Source of the DNA: Colius striatus
Lineage: Eukaryota > Chordata > Aves > Coliiformes > Coliidae
Length of the DNA: 64,000 nt
Assembly: GCF_028858725.1 (NCBI RefSeq)
Contig: NC_084761.1
Coordinates: forward strand, 35,901,501-35,965,500
Direction of reading: 5' to 3'
Shown piece after piece: positions 26,627 to 40,700 of the stretch (the first letter of the stretch is position 1; every line of letters starts with the position of its first letter). The translations under genes were made by a program, and so were the position numbers. Under the pieces are notes generated by a model that did no database searches, had not been told where the DNA came from, and saw only the letters and a program-made list of their open reading frames with translations.

Positions 26627-29500
26627 TATTGATAATTAATATACCAATTCACTTCTTATAATTCAGTCAAAGTCAACATTCCTTGATTTTTACATCATAT
26701 CTGACCGTTTCTCTGACAGAGGCAGGAAAAAACCTCAGAAACCATAGTATCACAATGATGGTTTCATTTTAGGGTTTAGAGTGCAGAAGTATTTTCTTTC
26801 TGACCTTTACCAAGGTAGAGGGAGAAAAGGGAAGTCCACGGAGAGCTCAGTGGTCACATAGTTCCTTTCATGGCTATTGTTACTGGAGGTGAAATAAGAG
26901 AATCAAGTGTGTATTTTAGCAAGTCCAAGTGTTTCTCTGTGCATTATATCCTGGCAAATAAAAACATCCAGTATAAGACTGACCACCTTCCTCTGAAATT
27001 CAGTCAGTGGGATTTGAGGTGGAAAGAATAAACACAAAGAGTTACAGAGTCCAATCTTTGACCCCAGAAACACATTTTTGGCTCACATTTCACAGGCATC
27101 TGCTACTAAGCAGCCCTACTATGTCTTTTAAAAGATCTTGTGAATTGAACTGGGTGTGTTTATTAAATATACTTCTTGCCCACCTCTGTTTCACAAGCAC
27201 AACAGCCTAGTGCCCTTTGTCAGCTCTACATGGAAGGTACAAAGTCTGTGATCAGACTCCATGCTTTCTGTTGATGATTTTCCACAATATTGCATAATTC
27301 TACCCAGAGTTCCTCAGAACAGATTTAAATCCTATCTGTTATTTGGGGAATTTCCAGTATGAACGAGAGAAAAATTCCAAAGTTGGAGAAAGAATATGAG
27401 AGCTAGGACAGGAAAACCAACTGATGATTGATAAAGGACTGTTAGCTGGAGGTGACAAAGGAGCAGGTAATTAGACATTCCATCCTCGGATCACGGAGTC
27501 TGCCAGGTGGCCACAAATCCTGGGGTTTTGGTTAGCCATTGCAGAGATAAGACCAGCTGCAAAGCTTGGATCCTGATCAAATGTTTGCAATTTAAACTCC
27601 ATACGAGTTGGGGTTATTTTTCATGAGCTCTTGTCTAGTTTATATTAATGTTTATTGCCCTTTGGCCATTCAGAAACTAACTTTCATAATTCACACCTCA
27701 GCAGTGTATGTTTGGCTGTCCTGATGGCAGACTACAAATCCACTGTCTAGCAAGCACTCTTTTTAACTCTATGGAGCTGCCTTGAATGAAGCTTACATGT
27801 TACGGCTGACATGGGATGAATGACAACTTCAGGACTCGGTGTTACGAGCGTAGCCAAAAAAAAAAAAATCACAAAAAACAAGTGTTCTGCTAGAGCTTTC
27901 ATCTTCCACTCAACGCTTTTCACAGCAACTCTTTGGGTGAGAAGATCCTTGTCCTCTTTGCCTGCCTTCCTTTCCAGAAGTCTCACTTGGCAGGCTGTTT
28001 CATTGGCTCCTTGTTCGCATGACTTGTAGACTTAAGTAGGCTCAGAACTGACCTCTCTGCTCTTAAGTGTGCCTTAGATCTATCCCATGATCTTGAAATC
28101 TTCACCTTAATGGAACTTAAAGACTGGCATAGATTCACCATAAGCTTCATGAGGATCAAATAACAAGACCAAGAACAAGAGCAAACAGTCTGGACTTAAT
28201 GTTTCTTGGAGCACAAAGAGATGTTAATCATCATAATGAATAAATTTATTTCTCATACTCTAGAAGATAAAGAATTCAGCCCAAGAGCCTCCTGCTTTAT
28301 TTCACTCCTCTGGTAAAAAGTGTATTTTATTAATTACTCTTCACATTTAAGTTTTCTCCGTTCTTTCAAGCCAGGGGAAAAAAAAATCAGCAAAAGATAT
28401 ATTTCACAGGCTATTTCTGAGAGCATGTTGGATACTTAACAAGTTCGTCTTTCATGAGCAGCCATTTCATGCATCAGACCATAATAATTGCTTGGGTTCA
28501 AACTGAAGCACACAATGAAACTCTCTGTTAGATCCCCTTCCTTGATGCAGGAAAGCCAGAGTAAATGTTATCTTAACAATACTTTCTTCCTCTTTCCACT
28601 CCTCATCTGTTTTGAGTATTTCCCTGTCTTCCCTCCCCCTATTTATAGCATGTCTTATTGAGCATTGATGGGTGTCTTCACAGACAGTGAAGAGGGAAGG
28701 ATGTGGTGTTGCTGAAGGATATTATTTTCTCTAATGCTTCTAAGTCATTCCTGGAGATCACTTCCGGTTTAAAAAATAAGGTGTATTAGCCTGAGCAGTG
28801 TAAACTAAACTTTGCTTAATAGTTCCTCTATTTAATTTATATCACATAATGCGGCCAAAGTTGGCACATTTCTGACCTCAAAGTCTATCCTAACTAACAT
28901 GACCACTGCTCTTATACAACATATGAGGCACACACTATCAGAATTTTCCTGCCCCAACATTATCAATCTTTTATTTATGCAAAAATAACCCCACCCAACC
29001 AAGCCCAATTTGGATGAACTGACATTAGGATAATGAACATTTTTTCTAGTTATGAGTGGTAGTGTAAGGCAATTGCATCTCAGGGCACAGTCTAAATAAC
29101 CTTTTGATTACGTTGTTGACTTCTGCTGTCAGAAAAGAGCACTTCCCCTGATTGGGGCACTTCTCAATTTATAGATTCTGTTGAGTTTTCATTTTGATAA
29201 AAGAGAGCCATGAGGAGCTCAATTTTCTTCTTTCTTTCCCCCTGTGGGGCCACCTACCCTGAACACAGCTGGCACAAAGGCCTCTTGGATCAGGCTTGTG
29301 AAAATGCTCTGTTTCACACCCAATTAGCAGTGCAAAAACAGCCACACAAGGTTAAAAACAATTTTCCACTGATGAAAGTTAATTGGTGAGTTGGACAGAA
29401 AACTAAACTTTCACGATAAATCCCAGCTGAACGGCCCTGAGTGAAATATTTGCTACTCTTTTTTTCTTTGTCCTGTAGTCAGTTTCAGAGCAGCCCAGCA

Positions 29501-29502
<2 letters not shown>
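26625..29502. other. Gene-free stretch with possible conserved block
   Basis: No gene is seen. There is an A run at about 27857-27868. The part from about 29030 is of mixed composition with homeodomain-like AATTAG and TTAATTGG motifs and no repeat signature; it is discussed as a candidate noncoding element. Confidence 0.45.

Positions 29503-29534
<32 letters not shown>
29503..29534. repeat. (T)32 homopolymer
   Basis: An uninterrupted run of 32 T. It produces the lysine-rich frames seen on the minus strand at 29403-29653, which are not genes. On the minus strand it could be a poly(A) tail, but the sequence beside it (CAATGGCCACTACC and onward) does not resemble a known retrocopy or SINE. Confidence 0.95.
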
Positions 29535-32500
29535 CCAATGGCCACTACCTTCCCTTCCCAGACCTCCCTCTGCATCTTTACCACAGTCTGGATCAGCACA
29601 ACTGAAGGAAATGTCACTGTGAGGCATTTTCCTACTCTGATCACTCTGATCACTCCATCTTACCTAGTCACAGGCCAGACCAAGCTCTGGCATAGTTTAG
29701 AGTTACTCTTAAAATACTCTGTGACGTGACACATGTATCTAGCTGGTAGAGAAGACAAGAGGATGCCAAAGCCCTACTCAGCACCTGCCTCAGTTGGGGT
29801 CACTCTAAGTATGCCTCAGGGAGGGGCAAAGGTGGTGCATGCAGCGTGAACCAGCCTGGCTTCACAACACCCTCGGTGGTATTTCCTCTGGCAGAGGAGA
29901 CTCTCAACTGCACTCAAGGTCCACTCATCCTCGCACAGACACATCCCAAAGTAAAGCATAAAGCACTCAGATGTCTTTAGGATTTTCAAGTTCAGTACTG
30001 AGTATAGTGAGTCTCCTGACAGTATTTATTGCAGAAAATAATATTTTATAATTTTTCACCATTTCACTTTAAATTCAGCCTCTCTCTCCATACCACTTTC
30101 TCCAGCACATTTTCTTCATGCCTAGAGACACCCCTGCTGCAATGTGTCCATAGATCAGACCACAGGTTATGTTTCAGTTTAACTTTTAATGAGAAGAAAT
30201 GCAACATTCTGAGAAAGGAAATATGACTAGACAATTACTCTTGTTCATATACAGTTCCCTGTAGAGAGAAGCCATGTCTCCTACTTGATTATGAATCTTA
30301 GTTACAGAAAAATATTGCTCTCCAGCATAGCCTTGGGAGCTACATGGTGCTGTTTTCATTCAGCTCTGCTGAGGCCACAGATAATTTGCACACTTTAAAT
30401 ACAAATTACATCATGCTAATGAATTCATAATAGTCAAAAGTATTCATAATAGATCTGAAAAGCCAAAATACATTACATTAATATATTTTAAAGAAAATCT
30501 GTTTCAAGAATCCCGTAAACTAGAGTTAGTTGAATATAATGCAGACAGTTTTCAAAGGATATTTTTGACAATGTTTACAACATTTTAAATTTTAATATGT
30601 ATTTCATCTAAACAATTCTTTACAATCTTGTGCCATGTACTGATATTTTAGTGTCTTCTATGCTGAGATGTCAAGCAGTAAGTACAGTTATAATTTTCCT
30701 CCTTTTGACACAATGTACACCTACATAGTTTGCACACAAAAGACTCCATATGTTGTAGTGCATAGGAGGATCAGGCCCTACAGTACAGAAGATTCTCTGA
30801 GTACGCATTAAATCCAATCAACAGTAAACTGGAATGTTGCTTTATCACCAGTTCAACCTTGTAACCTCAGAGTCTCCGGATCTGTATGTTATCTCATAAT
30901 CTCTTTTTGTTAGCAAGCATGAGTTCATGATGTATAATGCTTAACCGATGATTTAGCGGTCTTTTAAAAAAAAAAAAAAGTTTATTATTATTAAGAATAA
31001 GTATATTGTGAGACTTTATGTTGCTGTCTTTGTTTTGTCCTTCTTAAATCACTAATGTGTTTCTATGTAAAGGCCTAATTCCATCTTCACTGATAAAATT
31101 TACCCTGGTGTTGATGAGGGCCTACAATGTTTAGGGAGAAAGATTACTCTGATTAGTAGGAGCCACAGAGGAACAAAAATATTCACCCTTACAGGCAACT
31201 AGGGAGGGAGAAAGTAGGAAAAAGAAAAGAAAAAAAAAAACCTACGTGGCTGATCCCCTTTACTTACTAGGAAACTAGTAAGCAAACAGATTAGGTCTTT
31301 AGTCCTCTAACACACCAGACGTTAAACTTTGGTAAGGCTGTTTTAACTCGTCATTTTCTTTCCTGACTATACCTTCCAACGTAAAAACCCTATCTTCACA
31401 TTCTTCCATATATAAAATGAGACAAACAAGCAAAGTCTTACTAACCACTGGTTGTTTCAAAGACTATCTGAATTTATTTAAACAGTATAGATTCTATATT
31501 TGTTGCACCAAAAGTTGAGTTTGGATTTGAGTCTATGTCTCCTTTAGCAAGGTCTCACTGAAACACAAGTTCTCAAGTAATTGTAAGTTTTTACAGCAAT
31601 CAGTGATGCTCTAATTTATAATATAGCTAAAACTATAAGAATTTCCAAAGAGGAGGGCAAACACAGCATTCTGTCAATTTTAGATCCCACACTCATAATT
31701 TTACAGACTTCCTTATCAATATTCCTTTATTCATATTTCTAGAGGATTTGAGCCTTGAAATGAATAGTTCCTACACATAATGCATGTCATTAGGTAATTT
31801 CTTTGTAAGATTCATGATTTTCATATTAAGATGTCCATCTTCTAGTGTTTTGTCTTTCTTCTTTTTTTTTTTTAATTGTAAAATTAAAAGCATTTTCTTA
31901 ATCTATGTTTCTGCAGTGGGTGAATTGTCTTCCTCAAAACTTCTCCACTATCTACCCATGGCTGAGATATGTCTGCTCTTGATTGGAGCCCAACATAATA
32001 TTTGAACATTTAATATTTTTAACAAGGACAGGAGATAAATGTTTTTTAATTTCCTGAGCATCTCATATTGGCACCTTTTAAATGAAATTATATCACCATA
32101 GCTGTTTTTCAGAGCTTATTAAAAAGAGACCCATTCTCTGCTCAGGAGATTACAGAGCACCGACATAGATGGGAAAGAGACGCAGCAGCTCTTAAACATT
32201 GGCAATAGTGGGTAAGTCTGGGGAATGTGCTAAAGAGGTCCTAGGTGGGCTGTTCTGTGTGACTGTGTATAGCCTAGTGAAATCCTATCAAGACTAAGCC
32301 ACTGTGTTATCTCATGAAGCCCACAAATGTATGAAGAGGCCTTGTTCTTAGCCTCTCTGAATGAAAGCACCTTCCTCAGCAGTTATAACTCAGCTCTATG
32401 TTACTGGTATCCTTTTTTTTGTGTGAGCTGTGGCAGATTACCTTCTGGTCAGCCAATTCATTACATCCCCAAAAACCCGTGAGCCAGGATAAAATGCACA

Positions 32501-33710
32501 AGTGTAAATTAGAGAAGCTGAACTAAAGCCCTAGGTTTGCAAAAGACTTGGCATTGATCACAAAATGTGTGGGTGGACAGTATCTATGTTCATGCACCAG
32601 GAACATGGAGTAATGATTAGGCCTCTGTTTTCTCCACTCTCTGATGCTGGCTTGTTGGTACTGAACATGTGCTAAAATTCTATGGTGCTTTACTCATAAT
32701 CAGTTTTCACATCATGCCACAGAGGGCAGGTACCCTGAAATCACCCAGTGGAGTACACAACCAGCTCTGAGTTAAAATAGAGACTTAAAGGAGAAGACTA
32801 TTCTCTTTATTCCTGTTTAATAGTAGGAGAAATATTGGAAATAGCACAGAATATTTATTAAAGAAGTAGTTGATACTATAAAGGCAACTGAGAATCTCCT
32901 TAGTAATAAATTCTGCACAGACTATCCAGAAAAGTCTTTTATTTTAAAATGTATCTTTAAATAGAGCTGGACTACAAAAGGAAATTCATCACTACTCCCT
33001 CCCTTGAACTTTGGGCTGAGCCACAGCTCTAAACCACTCCCCAAATTATGGGCTGCAAAGCCAAGAGGTGTCTATTTTCTAGTCTCACTCTTCTGGACTG
33101 TGACTAAAGTCCCACAAAAAATCATCTTGAGTTTTCACAATAGCAGAAAGCCAAGAGTAAGGCTGATCAGCATCAGAACCCCAGGAATTGGTTTGCAAAC
33201 ATCTCTCTTGGCATCTTCTAAATTTTCAGATAATTTGAAATTTACTGTATAGCTAAAACTGACAAGGACCATCTGGCAACAGTCCTCAGTTGTGCCCTGG
33301 ATGTGGTCACACACAACTGGATTGCTTGGGCACAGTAGGACTTGCCTGCCTTATTTGCCCCCATATATCTCCCTTTCAGTGTTATTCCACAGTGCCATGA
33401 CAGACAAATATTTAACAATATGGTTAACTTGAAATGTATGGAGCACTTGATATTACTAGCTTCATCCATTTTGGCTGGAGGAAATGTTGCCTCCCCATTA
33501 TGGCTAGGACAATACTGTAGCATGGTATGAGCTGATTCTCCTAATTTATCATCCAGGCTCTAGTCTCTGTTCTTGAATCCTTAGCAATGTAAACGTATGC
33601 AGCTCTGCCCACACTGTTGATTCAATTCTCCTGACAGGTACAGCTTTGTTGGTACAACACACCATAGTCTTAGCTATGCCCATTTCGAAGTGGTTGGGAG
33701 GAGAACCACA
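29535..33710. other. Gene-free AT-rich stretch
   Basis: No gene, RNA or recognisable interspersed repeat. A short direct repeat ATTCATAATAG occurs twice near 30420-30452. Homopolymer runs lie near 30966-30978, 31231-31240 and 31862-31873. Confidence 0.5.
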
Positions 33711-34226
33711 TAATCACAGAAGCATCGGAAGGGACTTTCAGAGATCAACTAGTCCAACACCCTGCTGCCTGAGCAGGATCACGTAGAGCAGATCACATAA
33801 GAACTCATTCAGGTGGGTTTTGAATGTCTCCAGAGAAGGAGAATCCACAACTCATCTTGGCAGCCTGTTCCAGTGCTCCACTACCCTCACAGTGAAAAAA
33901 TTCTCCATTGTCTTTCTTTGGAACCTCTTATGCTCTAGCTAGTACCTGTTGCCCCTCATCTTATCATTGTTCACCATTGAGAAGAGCCCTGCTCCATCCT
34001 CCTGAAACCTACCTTTTACATATTTATAAACTTTAATAAGATCACCCCTCAGTCTCCTCTTCAAACTTCCCTCAGCCTTTCATCATAAGGGAGATGCTCC
34101 ACTCTTCTCATCATCTTGGTGGCCCTGTACTAAAGTCTCTTCAGCAGCTCCCTGTCCTTGAACCAAGGGACCCATAACTGGACACAATATTCTAGATGTC
34201 GCCTCACGAGGGCAGAGGGAAGTGGA
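33711..34226 (-). mobile_element. CR1 LINE, 3' portion, antisense
   Basis: On the plus strand the order is antisense CR1: AATCACAGAAGCATCGGAAG, GAGATCAACTAGTCCAACA, then GGTGGGTTTTGAATGTCTCC, GCAGCCTGTTCCAGTGCTCC, GATCACCCCTCAGTCTCCTC, CATCATCTTGGTGGCCCTG and GATGTCGCCTCACGAGGGCA. It spans about 515 bp of 3' UTR and the end of ORF2 in the usual truncated form. The terminal octamers have eroded to one unit. The 63-codon minus-strand frame at 34083-34274 is a remnant of this copy and is not functional. Confidence 0.93.
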
Positions 34227-34682
34227 ATTTTTTCCTTTGTAAATCATATGCACTTCGGTGTACATCATATGCATTTCTGTGTACCTTTTTACAGGATATC
34301 TTTCTTAAAAATGGAAATAGGTGAATCCAAAGAAGATTTTGAGGGGACTTCACTCAGAAAACTAATAACAATTTAGGCACAGAAGGAATGAATCCTGCTT
34401 TCTGTGGAGCTTTGTCTTTTAAGTGGTCAGCTCTGACATGCATGAAACACAAACGCAGTTGAAGCTAAGTCTGTGTCTGGGGCATTTACAGGGGTCCTTT
34501 TCCCATGTGGCTGTTCTAGTGCCTAATGATGTGTGATACCACTCTTCAGCTTTTCCCACAGTAAGGGCATTTTCAGCATCTGTCTGCTCTACCCATTTGT
34601 CTGTTTTCATGACATTTGTTACTTAATTACCCTGGAGAGCTTTAGCCATTCGCCACATTTGGCTGAAATCTACCACTGGACT
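34227..34682. other. Gene-free spacer
   Basis: Between the CR1 copy and an A-rich tract; no recognisable feature. A near repeat of CATATGCACTTCGGTGTAC and CATATGCATTTCTGTGTAC occurs at 34245-34286. Confidence 0.4.
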
Positions 34683-34777
34683 AAAACAAAAAAAAAAAAA
34701 AAAAAACCCAAACCAAACCAAACAAACAAAAAACCAACAACAAAACAAAAAAAACCCACCAAAAAACAAAAAGAAGA
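34683..34777. repeat. A-rich low-complexity tract with CCAAA/CAAA units
   Basis: A long A run followed by CCCAAACCAAACCAAACAAA and further A/C-only sequence. It creates the K/T/Q/P-rich frame at 34533-34868 and its minus-strand F/L-rich counterpart at 34623-34979, neither of which is a gene. Confidence 0.9.
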
Positions 34778-37700
34778 GAGAGGCAGACAGACATCCAGGC
34801 AAACCCCATGCCTCTATAAGCCTTATTCCCTTAAGAAACAAATTAAAAAACAACAGCAGTGCGGCTGACAACAGTAAAACCGTGCAGTGACAAAGACCAC
34901 ACAATTTCTGAAGCAATCCCCATGATTCTTGAGGAAAGAGCGGGGAAGCCACTTGAGGAGCAGTGAAATCCAGGCACAAGGTACCAGGGTATCCGATCCA
35001 AGAAAGTGCAGGTTTAGGGGATATATCAGAGCAGCTCGATGTGACCTGTCATTCCTGGGCTTCAAACACCCTGCTTCAGACAAGGAGAGGCATTTTGGCA
35101 GCTTGCCCTTTCCTCTGGAAGATCCTTTCCAGGATCACACCAACTGTAGGTCTGGGCTTTCTATGTCTCCAAGCTCTGGCCACACCATCCGTTGAGCCTT
35201 ATGAAGGGCATCCTGTCCTCCTCATGTGCCAAGGCCCACTGGGAGAAGTTTTCTGCAGGATCAGGATTTCCCTTAGCAGCTTATTTCCAAGCCTCATTTC
35301 ATTCACAGCTCTGTGCTGTGACAGTGCCCCTTGGAAGACAAGACTGGGATGGTGACTTACAGATATTCCCAGGGTTTCTATGAAAGTTGAATGTGTATAG
35401 GTTAGGAAATCTATAGAGTATTTTAGTACTTAATTTTCCAAGATGATGCAACTTGGCTGAGCATTCCCTCCCTCTTCTCAGACCAGGTTTTTACAGAAAA
35501 GTTGCTTTTTACATAGCATTTCTTTAAAAATGCACCTTTCCATCACCATCTGCTTAGATAAGACAGAATTACGTTCATCCACCTGATGTGATAGATAATA
35601 GATTAATATACATTTTTTCTAGTTTTTAGGAAAATTATTCCATATATTTTATCTTTCATTTTCTGCCTTTCACCTGTGCAGTGCAATTGTCATCTGCAAC
35701 TTTCTTGATTCAGGAAGTGAGATCCTTGGGTTAGCATGAAGAAAAATAAACCAACTCCCATCAGCTACAGTATAGGCTTAAATTACAAATTGGATAGTTG
35801 GGAACTCAACACTTATGCCAATTAAAATATTAATGAAGAATTCTAGTCATTTTTTCTATGTTAAAAAGGAGGAAATTCTGAACTACATGACTACTGTATA
35901 ATACACAATTTAAAAAGATCTCTTTGTTACTTGTTCAGTGCTCTAAAATATATACTTTTGAATATTGGGTTGGATTTTTACCCCTTGATCTTTTTGAGAG
36001 GCAGAACAAAAGTTAAAAGCACAGGAAAGAAAAAGTATGAGGCAGTCCAGCTTCCCTGAAGTGATGGATTGAGTGGGTGGTAGCCATTTGTCAAGGAAGT
36101 TCATCTGGTAAATTCACAACTGAATTCATGTCAAAGGGAATAACTGCATTTCAGCTCCATGTTGGCCAGACTGATCAGCATTTCAGAGATAACTGGACTG
36201 TAGTAATATTTCATAGCTCCCATAGGTTCTCACATGGGAGGATCGTTTCAAAAAGCTAACCTGCTTGCAGATGCACTAGCTGGGCTAGAAGGGAAAAGAG
36301 GGGAAAAAAATAATGTCAAAGGATTTTATAGGTTGATTTTGTTTCTAAGGCTTATATTTATAAAATGCAACCAAGATCAAGAAAAATAATCTTACTGTTT
36401 CTCCAGATTTAATTATTTCCAGTCAGAGCTGATAACAGGCATGCAGACTTTCCTTCGTCAGCTAGTAATCTGCTTTTTGATCAATATTAGGTATTGATTT
36501 ATGAATGGTGGCCACCAAGCCTTCTGGGACTCCCTAGGTTCAAGCATGCTCTCCACTGATTGTCACATGCCAGATTTTTTCTGGTCACAGAAAGACTTCT
36601 TTTTCACCTCAGATCACTGCATTACTAACTCTCAATGCAGACTATTGCATTGTACATAGACACATATCCTCTTCCCTTTGAGTATTACAGAGGCCATAGG
36701 CAACTGCTAGTACTTGTAGAGATGGTTCGGACATCTGACTGTAAGGACAGACACAGGCATAGATCATTTTGGTACTAGCTAGTGCCCTTGAAATAATTCT
36801 TCATTGACATTAGGTGAAAATTAAAAGTAGATTACTTAACTTTTACAAAATGCAAAAGAATAACCAATGGCAAAGACACAGATTACATAGATGCAGATGA
36901 TAGAAATAAAAGCAAGTTCTACTTTATCAACTGGAACTAAGGATAAATTGAAAAGATTCATCTTTACTCCTCTGTAGCTAGCTGACAGGCTACGGTAGTG
37001 TACCCAACCCATTTGGTGAGCAAATACATTCTCTTGCATACCTACATCTCATGCTACAGCCTTACAGTGTATTCTGTTTTGGTATCATGTGCTGGTTTGT
37101 ATCTTAAATTCCTCTCTTGGTCTCTCAGTCTCTTCCACAGACTGAAAGCTGTAGCTTATATCAGCATGGAACATCATAGTTATACTTCACATAAACAGAT
37201 AAATAGAATCAGTTCATGTAGTGTATTTGTGGCACTTCACTGAAAATCTGTGCATTGATTTTACAGTGGCAGTGGATTTGAGGTAAGTGAAACCATGGAA
37301 ATGATTTGCTTAAAAAAACAGCTTTGATCTCTTGGGAATGTCTTTAGTTACTTGGTACCAATGTTTGCAAATGACCCTATCTGTGTGCAAAAAAACTGTA
37401 TATAGAAACAAAGCAAAGAAATCTGGATATTTTTTGGCCACAAGGTTTACAGGAACTACTTGAGAAGAAAGTATCAAAGTGTTTCCATGATTATCTAAAG
37501 CCCAACTTTGCCATATAGTAAGATACTAGATCAAAACAGGGGAAAAATAAAAAGATGGAAAAAAGTGAAACGCGTAATTTAGAAAATCAGTATATTTGGG
37601 GGAGTAACTAAGACAACAGATACAGTGGCAGAATTATCAACAAATTGAAAGACAATCTGTGAATTATATTTATATCATGAAAAACTTCAGTTATATATGG

Positions 37701-40700
37701 CCGTGAAAAAGCAGGACTGGCTGTTCAATGCTCTACTTAAGAGACAAGCTTACTAATCTCATTAGAGATTATCTAACAACAGGATCTGCCCCTGTAAGTG
37801 ATAGAAAAAAAGGGGTTAATATAGTGAACTGTAGTTTTCAACCTAAAAAAGGTGATTAATTCTTGTTCTTTGGCATAGGGTAAATAAATTAATAAGCAAG
37901 AACAAAAAACCCCAATAAATAAGTGGTTTGATTTTGAGAAAAAGCTGTATTTTGAGTTTTTAAATAAATATAACATGCTCTTAAAATAAAACTGAGAAAA
38001 TCTGTTACATTAAAATCAAATGGAGTAATTATTTTTAAAAAATTATGGAATAGAGAATGTCTTTTTGTCTATTGGCTCCTTTTGTCTGTTCATCATGTGA
38101 AAAACGAATGCTTCTTGCAAAATTTTGAAGCCTTGAACTCAAACATGGCAATTAGGGAAGAATTTATTTAATAAATGAAAACTATATTAAAATTGGAGAT
38201 TTTACAAAACTCTTTTAAAGAACTTTTATTTACTGAAAAATTACACTTTTAGGTTAATGTCCTTAGACAGAAATAAGTTTCCACCTTTCCCCTAGCAAAT
38301 ACAAAACCAGCCTTTATACATATGTGGTGTGTTTGTCTCATTCTGTGGGCTGCTGGTACAAATTTCAGCACTGAAAATCATTCGTATATGAGCATTTTTT
38401 ACTTGCCAGTGTGTTTTCTTTGACTTCAAGTAACAAAGTCTACCATAGCCAAAGCTGAATGATCTCCTTTTAGGAATATGTTCCCAAGTGTTGTTCATCA
38501 CACTGAAAATGTTATCCAATGACATTAGGACTATTTGGGTGGTATTATTGGAATATTTATTTATTTTTAGTGTTTCTCATGCAGAGCTACATTCTTTAGG
38601 TCCACATTTTTTAAACATGGGATATATTAGCTCAAACATAAGAAACAGCTCAAATAAACTGGCATAAGAGGCCTGCAGGCCTACTTCACAATATTTTCTC
38701 CAGCTGTTTCCTCTGGGATACAAAGAAAAAAGCAAATACACAAACAAAAACCTCAAATAAACCAAACAAAATCCCATCAACAAACCAGACCCAACAATAA
38801 GCCTCTCTGGCCATTGCATACATTGCTTGAAAGTGGTGCTGCCGCACATATACACACAAGCACTCAATAAATTCCCTCCCTAGGGAAAGCACAGGGCAGC
38901 TGGAAACCCTTTCTGTGTGCCCTGATTAGAAGCAGAACTGTGCAGCAGAGAGCTAAGCTGGCAATTGAATTCCAAGTCCCAAGGACTATTTTACTCCCAC
39001 ATAACTTACCTTCAGTAACAGGGATAGAGAATCATATATTCTTTTCAAATAGCAAGAACCAGCATCTAATTGCACAGCTACACTCAAGACTCAGTGATCT
39101 AGTCCATGCACATTTGGCATCATGGTATTTTTGTGATCGATTTCAATGGGAACTATGTCACCCCCAAAGGAATAACCTTCTCTCCTCTCTTCTTCTCCCA
39201 CTCAGTCCACTCCTCCTGCAACACAAAACACCCCTGGCCACCTTAGCTACACTCAGATACAATTTGGCTGCTGTTAAAGGTCAATGAGCAATGATTAATA
39301 AGGGAGTTGCAGCAGCTCTAAATCCTGTCACAGTCTTTCTATCAAATTGGTCATTTGGTGAAGCTGCTGAAATGTAGGCATTTGGTTAAGTGGTGATTTC
39401 ACTCAGGCCTTTAACGATGAATAAAACTTTCAGGTATTAGATCAAGTGAGGGTGACATGAAATGACAGTATGATCTGAATTCCAGACAGACACATGAGCA
39501 GACTTTTGGAAGAAAGACAATTACATGAACTACAGAAAAAAATTGTCTTATGTGATTAGGTTAATTGCTGAATTTAGTCATGTCTACAATCTATCTTTAT
39601 ATTGGCTACATCCTTCAATGCTCTTGTTTACAGCATGGGTTTTACAACTGGAAGTTGGGGGGCTGAGGTGGAGATCACTCGCAGAATACAGTCACCAACC
39701 TGTTATTTCTCAGATGCTGAATTTAAATAAGATATTTACTTTTTTTACCTGCATTGCTGCAAGAGTGTTTTTTTAAAACTACTCAAAAAGTGAATTATCA
39801 TCAGCCTCCTTCTGCATTTTTCACCCTTCAAAACATGGATATTTGGGGGGAGAAGTGTCTTCAACTTTCGCTCTCACAGCAGGGATTTGAAAAATGCACC
39901 TTATATGTATGCTTTGTTTCTGACTTCCCTCTTCGTTCATTTCACTGGCTGAGTAACCATTAGTAACCACTGAATCTCCAGAATAGTGACCTCAGTCATA
40001 TAATAAGGGCAAAATCTTGACTAAATGTGACTCATTTTGGTGGGATGGCAGCCAAGAAAAGAAGTTAGCAGTAGTCTTAGCTATCACACCTTCTGTATTG
40101 GAGGCACATTTATCCTTTAATACACAAAGATAATATTTATCTAATAGAGAAGATGTTCTTATTTTGAAGATATGTTTTCAGGTTGTCAAACTCAGAATTA
40201 AAAGCAGAGGAGGATAAACCAAATCTCATTAGGAAAATAGCCAACATTAGGATAACATGATTTGGCTTTTTTGTTTAATATGTATTAAATAACATTGTTT
40301 TAGTAAACTGAAGGGCAAACAGGAATTTTGCTTTCAGCTTGCATGTTTTTCCTTCTCTCTTTTTATATATGTATGTGTGTATATTTCCTTCTTTTAACAA
40401 AGAACAACACATATTCCATATAAAAGTGAAAACATACTCCTTTCAAATATGCACTAGGGTAACATTATGTATTCATTAGTTCTGTTTGAACTAAACAAGA
40501 TTACTTGTGTGTAAAGTTATTTCCATATGTAAATTTATATAGAATCAATGTATGATATTCCAGTTAAAAATCTAAAAAGGCAAGGAAAACTTACTCAGAC
40601 AAAAATAATGGAGGTGTTCTATGATTCTAGAGTTTTATGACATCCAGTACTTGAAAGCAATATATTGCTTATTCATTTCTGAATGAGTGGATTTTTTAAT

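Noticed and set aside
29403..29700. Possible processed pseudogene with the T run as an antisense poly(A) tail
   Set aside because: The adjoining sequence matches no gene I recognise, shows no AATAAA at the right distance and no flanking duplication.
34533..34979. Lysine/threonine/proline-rich frame and its hydrophobic minus-strand counterpart
   Set aside because: They cross the A/C-rich low-complexity tract at 34683-34777.
38838..38863. GTGGTGCTGCCGCACATATA, recalling the start of U6 snRNA
   Set aside because: The rest of the U6 sequence does not follow and no promoter elements are present.
40618..40640. TTCTATGATTCTAGAG, like a CR1 terminal octamer
   Set aside because: Only about one and a half units, with no CR1-like sequence on either side.
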